From: Metridium senile
Lineage: Eukaryota > Cnidaria > Anthozoa > Actiniaria > Metridiidae
NCBI GenBank assembly: GCA_949775045.1
Contig: OX459101.1
Coordinates: 19,876,316 to 19,940,315, forward strand
Length of the DNA stretch: 64,000 nt
Direction: 5' to 3'
Shown here in pieces: positions 54,501 to 64,000 of this stretch (positions are counted from its first letter, which is position 1; each line of letters starts with the position of its first letter). A program made the position numbers and the translations under genes. The notes below the pieces were generated by a model, which saw only the letters and a program-made list of their open reading frames with translations, did not search any database and was not told the DNA's origin.

Positions 54501-57500
54501 TCTATGATTTCCACAATTGGTTTGACGATAGAGCATGGTATCCACTGGGACGTATCATTGGTGGTACAATCTACCCTGGTAATGATGACTATGGTGATAA
54601 CTATGATGAGGGCAGTGATGGTGGTGATGATGATGAGGGTGGTGATGATAATGATGGTGGTGGTCATGATGGCGATGATGATGATGTTGGTAGTCATGAT
54701 GGTGATTATTGTGATGACGACAATGATGATAGTGGTGGTGATGATAATGAAAATGATGACAACAATGATGATGGTGATGATAATGATGACAACATTGATG
54801 ATGGCAATAATGATGATGGTGATGATGATGGTGATGATAGTGGTGGTGATGATTATGATGATGATGTTGGTCATGATGATAATGTGAGGACTATGATGAT
54901 AGTGATTATGATGATGACGACAACTACGGTGGTGATTATGATCATGGTTGTGATGATGATGGTAATCACAATGATAAATTTGCTAATGATGACACTATTT
55001 GTTTGATTGACAGGTTTAATGGTAACGTCTGCTGTCATCTACCATGTAATGAACTTCTTCCACATTACCATCAACATCCGTAATGTGTGTGTGTTTTTGG
55101 CTCCTCTGTTCTCGTCTCTGACAACACTGGTGACCTTTTACTTCACCAAAGAACTCAAGGTAATGTCTCTTCATTCTTCTTGTTATTAACTTGTTATTTT
55201 GATTTAAAGATCCATGATCACTTAACTGGCATGCTTTAGATTGTTAATTTTTTAGAAAACATTGTCGCCGTCCGGCTTCACAACTACGTGACTAGACCTA
55301 AAAGGAGTATGGATAGAAATCACTGAAGCAGTTAGCTGCATATATTACCAACATCTTCAGCTCTCAGTGCCTTGTTTCTATTAGATAATTTACGCTGGTG
55401 ATTGATTTAGATGACATAAATCCTCTGCAAGAAACTGAAGAAGTAGCTATTTACTTGTCAATATCTCCACGCTCTAAACAACGGTTTATTTCTTTGCACA
55501 GAACATGCATTCATTCATTCAAGGCATACATTCATTCATGTACTCGCCTCATTCCAGCATATTCCATATCGATACATGTAGCGTGTGCTAAAAATTTATT
55601 GCTTCTGAATCAGTGATTTTTATCCATACTTCCGCTTGGGCTAGTCATGTAGCCGGTCAGCGACAATGTTTTTTTCAAATGACTGTATACCATTTCAAGG
55701 TTCTGGTCAATATACATCAGCCTCGATAGCATGTAATATATTCTTTAGAATTTGACTACTGGTCACAGAAATGTAAATCCCAACTTCAATAGTGTGTAAA
55801 ATATAATTCTTTAGAATTTGACTACAGCCCATGGTAGTTTAAACCTCGGCCTCGATAGCATGTAAAATAAAATTCTATAGAATTTTACTACAGTCCCTGG
55901 CAATGTAAATGTCAGCCTTGATTGTAATTTGATACTAATACCATTGGTTTGTTTGTGTAGGATGCTGGCGCTGGTCTTGTGGCTGCATCAATGATTGCCA
56001 TCGTACCAGGTAACACCTTTGATTCTACTCAGGGCTCCAATTAGCTGCCTTTTAATGGCCAAATGTCAGGCCAAAATTAAGATTTGTCAAGCAAAATCAT
56101 GAAATGCAAAATGGATAATAAAACTGCAGTCAAAGTTTACAAGAATCATCTTTCAATGTTTCTTTATCTGGTGTGGCAGGCCAATTTGTTTTCCTATTTC
56201 AAGCCCTGCTATTAGTGAATAACATTCTAGAAATCTTTCATGATTGTAAATTCCATGGCTGCAGTGTGCACTTTAAATGGTAGTCCCTACATATTACCGT
56301 CTGTGCATCTGGTCAATAATATTTAAATTATAATCATCACTCCCCATCGGGGCTCTCCTGTGAGGTTCGCTTACACTCACTACCAACTTACATTCAATAT
56401 TTACAACACACAACTCTGCTCACATGTTGATTTTTGTGAAGGGAGCAAAGCCAGATTACCTGGAGAAAAGCCCCTGTGGCATAAGAGAACAACACATCAA
56501 ATGAAATATATTTACTTGTCGCCTGAGCCGGGTTACATGTCTCTTTATCATTGGTAAAGTAAACATCATATGTGATTCTTTTCAGGGTATATTTCTCGTT
56601 CTGTTGCTGGTTCCTATGACAACGAAGGCATTGCTATCTTCTGCATGCTGCTGACCTATGCATTGTGGGTAAAGTCCGTCAAGACTGGATCTCTCTTCTG
56701 GGCAACGATGTGTGCTTTGGCTTACTTCTACATGGTATGGTGGTGCATGTTGATTAGAGCGAAAACATTCGAACCATGTAATGAAACAAAATTAAATTGT
56801 TACTTTGTAATACATGTAGTTCTTATTTAGCGACTATTAGTTACTATAAGAGACAAGTAAAGTTGTAATGAGGTATTGTTTCCTTTTGTATTTGATTGTT
56901 CTGGTTGAGTGATACTGACTAAATAGTCACTAAATAAAAACTATTAGTTAGTAGAGTAGACGCACTAAATCTGTGACATATAATTAGTACTAATTAGTAC
57001 TGTTTCATAAAAAAATTCTTTGTTTTCTATTGTTTTATTATCACTATTTAGTACTAAAAATTAGTATTTGTTTCACAGGATTAAGTGCGTCTACTCTAAC
57101 TATTTTGTTTCTATTTCATGGTTCTAGTGTTTTCGCATTATGATAGGGTTCGGATTTAACCATTTATGCGAGCGGTGCACGTGTGACTGAGAACTGCTGT
57201 AATATCACTGTCCTCTTCATCATTATTATTACAGTGTAGAACCATCATGTGCATTATGAGAGGGTTAGGGATAAACCATTTCAAAATCACTGTCATTATA
57301 GCAATCATTATAACATGATCACCATTGCCATCATCATTGTCATCATTATGTAAGTCATTACAATCATTACCATAATCGTCATTATACGACTCATAATTAC
57401 AATCTTACCTAGCTGTAGTATCTCATTTATTTAAAGATTATTATCGCCATCATCACTGTCATCATCATCATTACCATAACCATCATTATCATGATCATCA

Positions 57501-60500
57501 ACCGCTTCATCATCACCACCATCACCATTGTACACACCATTACAATCTTACCTAATTCTAGTAGTAATCTCATCAATTATATTAATCTCATCATTATTAC
57601 CATCAACATAATCATGACTATCATAACCACCACCATCATCATAATCATCACAATTATCATCATCATTATTATCATCATCACTATAACCATCATCACCATC
57701 ACTATCACCGTCATCACTTTAACCATGTTCAAGTCTGCTATAGGTATCGTCCATCATCATCATAATCATCATCATCATCACTATCACCATCATCACTTTA
57801 ACCATGTTCAAATCTGCTATAGGTATCGTCCATCATCATCGTCATAATCCTCATCATCATCACTATCACCATCATCATCACTATCATCATCACTATATTG
57901 GACATGTACAGTGTATGTGTGTATATAACCATGTTCATGTCTTCTATAGGTGTCGTCATGGGGTGGATATGTTTTCCTCATCAACTTGATTCCACTTCAT
58001 GTTCTTATTCTCATGGTAACTGGAAGGTTTTCTCACAGGGTTTATGTTGCATACTCTTCCGTAAGTAAACAATGTAGTTATATAATAGTTTAAATACTCC
58101 CTACTACAAATGTATATACAATATGAGTGGCCGATCTGAATGAGATATACTGTACATCTCATACAGATCGGACACGAATATTGTATAGTGCTTATGGAAC
58201 TCCAACATTAGTTCTTTAATATTTTACTAAAATTGTCAGGATAAAAGTAAATCTGGCCGAGAAAATTCAAGTTAAAACTTATGCAAATCAGGACAAATCT
58301 GTATCGAATATACAACCTCTGTCACGGACGTGAATTCTTTTGTCAATTGCTCATTTATTATTCATGAATTTTATTAGTACTTTATACAGTATTAGCAGCT
58401 GATCTGTATAAGATTTACAGTACTCAAATAAGTATTTTATTGTTTACAAATAATACAATTATTTATTTTTTTCGTTGTAGTTCTTCTGTCTAGGTACCAT
58501 TCTGTCCATGCAGATCTCTTTTGTAGGATTCCAGCCTGTCCAATCCAGTGAACACATGGCGGTACGTATCATTTATTGGAACAGAAACCCTTCTAAGAAC
58601 ACAAAACTTAGCCACATCCATCCATCCATTTATTCATTCATTCATTCATTCATTCATCCATCCATCCATCCATCCATCCATCCATCCATCCATCCATCCA
58701 TCCATCCATCCATCCATCCATCCATCCATCCATCCATCCATCCATCCATCCATCCATCCTACCATCCATTTATTTTTCCATCCATCCATCCATCCATCCA
58801 TCCATCCATCCATTTATTTTTCCATCCATCCATCCATCCATCCATTTATTTTTCCATCCATCCATCCTACCATCCATTTATTTTTCCATCCATCCATCCA
58901 TCCATCCATCCATCCATCCATCCATCCATCCATCCATCCATCCATTTATTTTTCCATCCATCCATCCATCCATCCATCCATCCATCCATCCATCCATCCA
59001 TCCATCCATCCATCCATCCATCCATCCATCCATCCATTTATTTTTCCATCCATCCATCCATCCATCCATCCATCCATCCATCCATCCTACCATCCATTTA
59101 TTTTTCCATCCATCCATCCTACCATCCATTTATTTTTCCATCCATCCATCCATCCATCCATCCATCCATCCATCCATCCATCCATCCATCCATCCATCCA
59201 TCCATCCATCCATCCTACCATCCATTTATTTTTCCATCCATCCATCCATCCATTTATTTTTCCATCCATCCATCCTACCATCCATTTATTTTCCATCCAT
59301 CCATCCATCCATCCATCCATCCATCCATCCATCCATCCATCCATCCATCCATCCATCCATCCATCCATCCATCCATCCATCCATCCATCCATCCTACCAT
59401 CCATTTATTTTTCCATCCATCCATCCATCCATCCATTTATTTTTCCATCCATCCATCCTACCATCCATTTATTTTTCCATCCATCCATCCATCCATCCAT
59501 TTATTTTTCCATCCATCCATCCTACCATCCATTTTTTTTTCCATCCATCCATCCTACCATCCATTTATTTTTCCATCCATCCATCCATCCATCCATTTAT
59601 TTTTCCATCCATCCATCCATCCATCCATTTATTTTTCCATCCATCCATCCTACCATCCATTTATTTTTCCATCCATCCATCCTACCATCCATTTATTTTT
59701 CCATCCATCCATCCTACCATCCATTTATTTTTCCATCAAACTATCCTACCATCAATTCATTTATCCATTCATTCATTCATTCGTTCATTTATCCATTCAT
59801 CCATCCATTCATTTATCCATCTTTTCATTCATCCATCCATCCATCCATTCATGCATGATGTCTAATGAATCAAAGTAACCTAACTATAACTTCAAATTGC
59901 AGGCTTTCGGTGTGTTTGGTCTGTGTCAGATCCACTCTTTTGTCGACTACGTGCGTGCCCGTATGCAACGCGACCAGTTCCAATTCTTATTCAAAGTAGT
60001 CGTCAGTACTGCTGTCATCGGAGTCTCCCTCGTCGGTGGTATCCTTACTGCAACTGGCAAGATCTCACCATGGACTGGCCGTTTCTACTCTCTGCTAGAT
60101 CCTTCCTACGCCAAGAACAACATTCCTATCATCGCCTCCGTCTCCGAGCATCAGCCTACTACGTGGTCGTCGTTTTACTTTGATCTTCAGATGTTGGTGT
60201 TTATGTTTCCAGTGGGGTTATACTACTGCTTCTGCAAGCTCACTGATGCGAATATCTTTATCATTATGTATGGAGTCACAAGTATTTACTTTGCTGTAAG
60301 TAGAACTACTACTATTCATAGCCTTAAAATAATGACCAACTTATCTTTGTTATTCGAACTTCTCAAGTGAGTTGTTTGGGCGACTGAAATAAAAATATTG
60401 TTCAGCCGTTTTAAAAAGCTAAATGCTTATTGGCTTATGAACAGTTCTGCATATCCTACAGGGCACATGATCATTTTAGTCACCTGAACAAGTCACGTGA

Positions 60501-63500
60501 GTAGTACTAACAGCAAAGACGAGTTGATCGTTATTTTTAGACTGTGAACAGTTCAGTGAATTTGGTAGATGTATAGAATACACCGCAAATGATATTCATT
60601 AGTGATGTGTCGTTTTCAAAGGATCAACTATTTGTAAACATTTATATATAAATTAAAACTAGACTTTATTATTTGTAAACATGTTTGCTGTCTCTGCAGG
60701 GTGTGATGGTTCGTTTGATGTTGGTCCTTGCTCCTGTTGCTTGTATTCTGTCTGGTATTAGCGTATCTACCATCCTGACTACCTACATGAAGGTGAGTCT
60801 ACAACACAGACAAGCGTAATGTTTACACCAATAGGTGATCGTAGTGTTTACAAGTGTTGGTATTGTGATGCTAATTTGCCAACCATTTTCACAATAAGAT
60901 TTTTTTTAATTTTCTTTGTTCTAATAACAATGGTTAGTTGGCAAAACCATAACAAAATACGTCACTGTACGTCCATCTATAGCATGTAATAGCATATTAG
61001 CATGCATGAAGCTTCCTTGTTACCTTCAGCAAAAAAAAAAACCTTTACACATTTGCTTATTTGCATGTTATAACTAATAATTATCAATTGTTTTTGTCAG
61101 CTCTCATTATACTAACCGTTTTACTGTTTTATACTTCGTATCGTAGAACTTGGACGGTCACAAGAGTCGAACATCAGGCAAAGTAGCCAAGAAGAGTGAC
61201 CCCACCTACCCCATCAAGAACGAAGTAGCGACTGTCGTAATAGGACTGATGACTTTGTTCCTCATGACATACACTTTCCATTGTACCTGGGTGACATCCG
61301 AGGCGTACTCATCTCCTTCTATTGTACTGTCCGCTAAGCAGCATGATGGATCTAGGGTGATCTTTGATGACTTCCGTGAGGCTTACTACTGGCTGAGACA
61401 AAATACTCCTGAGGTAGATAACACCATCATAGTAGATTGTTTAAGCCTGGTTCACACTAGCGACATAAGCATAAGCAATGTACGCAGACTCAGTGAAAAC
61501 AAGTGCGGCTAATGAGCAAAGCCCAACGAGTCTGCGTATGTTGCTTATGTTTATGTCGCTAGTGTGAACCAGGCTTTAAGCATAAGCAACATACGCAGAC
61601 TCAGTTGGGCTTTGCTCATTAGCTGCACTTTTCTTTTCTCACACCAAGTCGAGAAATGCTTCACTGAGTCTGCCTAGTGTGAACCCAGGCTTTATCCATT
61701 GCATATTGATGGCAACTAGCGAGTTAACTAGTATATAGGCTGCGTCGGTGTTTGATATAGACGATAGGTAATAGAATGAAATTTGTAACACCGTAAAAAA
61801 TGTTAACTTAACTTTAATTTACTTAAATGGAAACTATAGCGAGTAGACTAGTATAGGCTGCGTCGGTGTTTGATATAAACGATAGGTAATAGAATGAAAT
61901 TTGTAACACCGTAAAAAATGTTAACTTAATTTTACTTAAATGGAAACAAGTGATTAAACTAGTATAGACTGCGTCGGTGTTTGGTATAAACGATAGAATC
62001 AATTTTGTAACACTGTAAAACACTTGTGTCTGCCTATATAAGATATATAGCGGTCAACTTCATTTAAACAAAAATGGTGGACCAAAAAAGCGGGAAAATA
62101 AATGGTACACGCGTCAAACCGAAAAAAGCGGGAAAATAAATAGTAAGCGCATCCACCAACCGAAAAGAGCGCGAAAATAAATGGTACACGCGTCAAACCG
62201 AAAAGAGCGCGAAAATAAATAGTAAGCGCGTCCACCAACCGAAAAGAGCGCGAAAAATGGTTTGAATTCCCGGAAATTTCGGTTAGAGAAACGCGTAGCA
62301 TTTGTTTTTCCAACCAGAATTTCCTTCATTATTTATGTTTTATGTATGTCGTTGTAGAACTCGAAGGTGATGTCGTGGTGGGATTATGGCTACCAGATAA
62401 CGGCAATGGCGAACCGGACGATTCTTGTTGACAACAACACATGGAATAATACACATATATCACGAGTTGGACAGGTAAATACATCTTTCTAGTTCAATTT
62501 TCAACTCTTTTCACGAAGTTTTCGTGTAGAAATAAGGCTTGTTTCTAGTTCAATCTTTAACTTGTTTTCCTAGGAGTTTTCGCGTAAAAGTAGGGACTGT
62601 TTTTTAATACAGTTTATTGATACAATGTATTCTTAAATTACAGATATATTAGAACTAATTACACTTTATACGACAAAAAAAAAAATTTACAACAATAACA
62701 ACAACAACAAGAATATATAGGACAACACAAAAAAAAACAGACCTTGTGCTGTATTACTATAGATATTTATGTAAAATGACTTAATTTCTTCCACTTTTTA
62801 TTATGTATATTTATTTTATTTTTGTTCAGAGCTGCTTTTTGTTCTATTTTTTTGTATTGCCTTAGTGTATTTTTAAAATCCAATCTTCAACTCGTTTCGT
62901 CGTAGTTTTTCGCGCAATTCTAGTTCAATTTTCAACTCTTTTCGTCCGAGTTTTGGTGTGTTATTTACAATCTTGATGTTCTTTCATCAGGCCATGGCGT
63001 CACCGGAGGACAAATCGTATGAGATTATGAGAGAGCTAGATGTAGACTATGTACTAGTGATTTTTGGTGGTTTGACAGGATATGCATCGGATGGTGAGTG
63101 CTGTTATCGTATTTGTAAATATATTAGTAATATGTAATATAATCACTGTTATCATTATCATTGTCATCATCTTGATCATTAGGACCTCAATTATCATCAT
63201 CATCATCTTAGTTTTCATTGTTGGTTACATCACCTTTGATGATATAATGATCATATTAAATCGTCATCATCACGGCATCTTTATTATCATCAACATCATT
63301 ATCACCCTTTTCAACGTCATCATCATCTCTGTAATCATCACAATCCTCATCATGTAATCATCGTCATCACTAACAGCATCATTATTATCGTGATCATGCT
63401 TATCATCGTCATCATCATCATCATTATCACCCTTTTCAACGTCATCGGCATCATCATCTCTATCATCGTCATCACAATCCTCATTATCTTAATCATACTC

Positions 63501-63844
63501 GTAGAGGTAGTGAGTGTGAGTCTCCCCAACTTGTAGGACACTTGTGTCTGGCTAGAAGATTGAAACTTTCATAAACTTTAAGTGATTTATGTAATGTAAG
63601 CCTGTAGTGAGTGTTAAACTGAGTCTGACATGTACTCTATCTACATTATACCCAGACATCAACAAGTTCTTATGGATGGTTCGTATCGGTGGTAGTACAG
63701 AGAAAGGCAAGCACATCAAAGAACACGACTACTATACACCAGCAGGGGAGTTCCGTGTTGACAAGGAAGGATCACAGACACTGCTGAACTGCCTGATGTA
63801 CAAGATGTGTTACTATCGCTTTGGATCTGTCTACACCGAACAAG
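51437..63844 (+). CDS. STT3A: Oligosaccharyltransferase catalytic subunit STT3A (14 exons, 3' end outside window)
   Basis: STT3 is the multi-spanning ER membrane subunit that transfers the lipid-linked glycan onto Asn-X-Ser/Thr of nascent proteins. The joined exons give 1990 bases (663 residues) with all junctions in phase; animal STT3A is about 705 residues, so about 40 C-terminal residues lie beyond the edge. Visible hallmarks are [15 protein letters not shown] (first acidic motif, EL1), [24 protein letters not shown] (EL5 SVSE motif), the catalytic SWWDYGYQ (WWDYG) and [13 protein letters not shown] (DK motif). The short N-terminus ([17 protein letters not shown]) resembles STT3A rather than the longer STT3B. 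The last exon in the window ends phase 1 at GTGAGT. The sequence looks intact and under strong constraint, in contrast to the repeat-filled introns. Confidence 0.97.
52037..52097 (+). CDS. STT3A: STT3A exon 2
   Basis: Encodes [20 protein letters not shown] up to the proline of DPYFNYR; acceptor TTTTACAG, donor CC|GTAAGT. Carries the catalytic-site acidic residue of EL1. Confidence 0.95.
52590..52797 (+). repeat. 111-bp satellite, site 2 (STT3A intron 2)
   Basis: Two units with AAACACCGACGCAGCCTATA, same orientation as site 1. Confidence 0.85.
53240..53565. repeat. Three-unit tandem repeat (about 115 bases) in STT3A intron 2
   Basis: Each unit holds GTTAGTAxTAGACTCTAAA, CATTGTTTTCTT and AAACTAAATAGTCATTTTTC. 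Confidence 0.8.
54457..54578 (+). CDS. STT3A: STT3A exon 3
   Basis: Encodes [18 protein letters not shown] and [16 protein letters not shown]; acceptor ATTCCAG, donor G|GTAATG. A GAT-rich array begins right at the donor. Confidence 0.96.
54579..55013. repeat. STT3A intron 3, a GATGATGGT array almost free of stops
   Basis: The 435-base intron consists largely of GAT/GGT units. Its length is a multiple of three and it stays open in the exon 3 frame until a TGA near 55004, so only one stop separates it from a read-through acidic Asp/Gly-rich insert. Confidence 0.9.
55014..55159 (+). CDS. STT3A: STT3A exon 4
   Basis: Encodes [12 protein letters not shown], then [20 protein letters not shown] and FTKELK; donor AAG|GTAATG, phase 0 out. 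Confidence 0.96.
55712..55925. repeat. Partial MITE copies in STT3A intron 4
   Basis: Three fragments of the CTGTAGTC-type MITE (GCCTCGATAGCATGTAATAT, TTCTTTAGAATTTGACTAC) in tandem. Confidence 0.7.
55961..56009 (+). CDS. STT3A: STT3A exon 5
   Basis: A 49-base exon encoding [16 protein letters not shown]; acceptor TTTGTGTAG, donor G|GTAACA. Confidence 0.95.
56586..56734 (+). CDS. STT3A: STT3A exon 6
   Basis: Encodes [19 protein letters not shown], then [17 protein letters not shown] and ALAYFYM; acceptor CTTTTCAG, donor ATG|GTATGG. Confidence 0.96.
57300..57900. repeat. CAT-rich microsatellite with a 90-base internal duplication (STT3A intron 6)
   Basis: ATCATC units; TTTAACCATGTTCAAxTCTG and GCTATAGGTATCGTCC occur twice (about 57718 and 57797) and resemble the real acceptor region near 57928-57950. 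Confidence 0.8.
57950..58060 (+). CDS. STT3A: STT3A exon 7
   Basis: Encodes [19 protein letters not shown] and [14 protein letters not shown]; acceptor TCTATAG, donor GTAAGT, phase 0-0. Confidence 0.96.
58481..58561 (+). CDS. STT3A: STT3A exon 8
   Basis: Encodes [20 protein letters not shown] and QSSEHMA; acceptor GTTGTAG, donor GCG|GTACGT. The large CCAT array starts about 55 bases into the next intron. Confidence 0.96.
58617..59845. repeat. 1.2 kb CCAT array with TACCATCCATTTATTTTT higher-order unit (STT3A intron 8)
   Basis: Hundreds of CATC units are punctuated by CATTTATTTTTC and CCTACC at repeated spacings. The 400-residue open frames here are pure repeat translation. Confidence 0.98.
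59903..60295 (+). CDS. STT3A: STT3A exon 9 (SVSE motif)
   Basis: The longest exon, 131 codons, phase 0-0. Includes [55 protein letters not shown] and [13 protein letters not shown]. It joins at residue level with neighbouring exons without gaps. Confidence 0.97.
60700..60792 (+). CDS. STT3A: STT3A exon 10
   Basis: Encodes [19 protein letters not shown] and the final membrane segment of this region, to TTYMK; acceptor CTCTGCAG, donor AAG|GTGAGT. Confidence 0.96.
60833..60975. mobile_element. TGTTGGTATTGTGATGCTAA MITE (STT3A intron 10)
   Basis: Third copy of the family also present in the RTK introns at 13323 and 14280, showing the two genes share the same repeat load. Confidence 0.7.
61147..61413 (+). 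CDS. STT3A: STT3A exon 11
   Basis: Encodes the lysine-rich loop ([18 protein letters not shown]), [28 protein letters not shown] and [17 protein letters not shown]. The donor GAG|GTAGAT is chosen because the next exon resumes at the conserved KVMSWWDYG. Confidence 0.94.
61444..61691. mobile_element. TTA-flanked MITE (AGCCTGGTTCACAC) in STT3A intron 11
   Basis: Ends AGCCTGGTTCACACTAG and GTGTGAACCCAGGCT, TTA at 61441-61443 and 61692-61694. The GCGACATAAGCATAAGCAA arm is repeated, giving three alternating arms. It lies about 30 bases from the exon 11 donor. Confidence 0.8.
61728..62017 (-). repeat. 111-bp satellite, site 3 (inverted, STT3A intron 11)
   Basis: About 2.5 units on the minus strand of the site 1 consensus (GGCTGCGTCGGTGTTTGATA). 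Confidence 0.88.
62085..62265. repeat. Tandem repeat of GAAAAGAGCGCGAAAATAAA (STT3A intron 11)
   Basis: Four units with alternating GGTACACGCGTCAAACC and AGTAAGCGCGTCCACCAACC. Confidence 0.85.
62358..62474 (+). CDS. STT3A: STT3A exon 12 (WWDYG catalytic motif)
   Basis: Encodes [20 protein letters not shown] and [22 protein letters not shown] recognises the acceptor sequon; the NNTWNNT segment carries the conserved glycosylation site of STT3 itself. Confidence 0.97.
62991..63093 (+). CDS. STT3A: STT3A exon 13
   Basis: Encodes [20 protein letters not shown] and [14 protein letters not shown]; acceptor TTCATCAG, donor G|GTGAGT. Confidence 0.96.
63120..63500. repeat. CAT-rich microsatellite (STT3A intron 13)
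   Basis: Interrupted ATCATC units with a duplicated block (CATTATCACCCTTTTCAACG at about 63297 and 63421). Confidence 0.9.
63656..63844 (+). CDS. STT3A: STT3A exon 14 (DK motif), last in window
   Basis: Encodes [39 protein letters not shown] and the conserved [19 protein letters not shown]. Donor G|GTGAGT; further exon(s) lie beyond 64000. Confidence 0.96.
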
Positions 63845-64000
63845 GTGAGTACAAGTAACTTATAGATTGACAAACCGTCAGTCAGTTTTTTAACGACCTC
63901 ACCACCAATTTTCAACTGAAAAAATATGTGCTTTGAAACAACTTTCTATAGTATGCTATATCATCTACCATCCTTTTGGGCTGTTTTCTGGGTGTGGTGA

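Noticed and set aside
54428..55006. 192-codon acidic protein frame
   Set aside because: It is STT3A exon 3 reading into its GAT-rich intron; the conserved STT3 sequence resumes at 55014 after splicing.
58508..59878. Open frames of 436 and 456 codons rich in His-Pro-Ser-Ile
   Set aside because: They are translations of the CCAT array in STT3A intron 8, open in several frames at once; only the exon 8 part is coding.

Overview
The window is animal nuclear DNA: AT-rich, intron-rich and packed with MITEs, foldback elements, decayed LINEs and microsatellites. Two spliced genes can be rebuilt exon by exon, with GT-AG boundaries and continuous reading phase throughout. An early-branching metazoan, most likely a cnidarian, fits the repeat style and the receptor architecture, but this assignment is an inference and is not proven by the sequence.

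Minus strand, 39008 down to 8197: a receptor tyrosine kinase gene with at least 23 coding exons and about 1498 predicted residues. The order is signal peptide, CUB, Ig, CUB, CUB, SEA-like, Ig, SEA with a GSVVV autocleavage motif, FN3, Ig, FN3, transmembrane helix, tyrosine kinase and a very short tail. Every extracellular module is bounded by phase-1 introns. CUB exons occur in three paralogous copies and a CUB-Ig cassette is tandemly duplicated together with intron sequence. The second Ig copy has lost its 3' splice site through one base change. A further candidate exon sits inside a long inverted-repeat element.

Plus strand, 51437 to beyond the right edge: an STT3A-type catalytic subunit of oligosaccharyltransferase, 14 exons and 663 residues in the window, with about 40 C-terminal residues beyond it. 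A compact housekeeping-type promoter lies just upstream. The two genes are divergent. They share no obvious pathway beyond the general fact that the secreted, N-glycosylated receptor would be a substrate of the oligosaccharyltransferase.

The rest is repeats. Positions 330-4400 and 46021-49700 are diverged direct copies of one unit, and a 2.5 kb foldback element in the first copy has its empty site preserved in the second. The 12 kb between the genes holds a decayed CR1/Jockey-like LINE (42027-46015, minus) broken by two younger insertions, fragments of other retroelements, and ATT arrays, one of which starts as a LINE tail. Introns contain many palindromic MITEs, a roughly 111-bp satellite found at three sites, and long tetra- and octanucleotide arrays. 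No CRISPR array, bacterial operon or virus gene was seen. Coordinates of repeats are read by eye and may be off by a few bases; exon boundaries were placed base by base.
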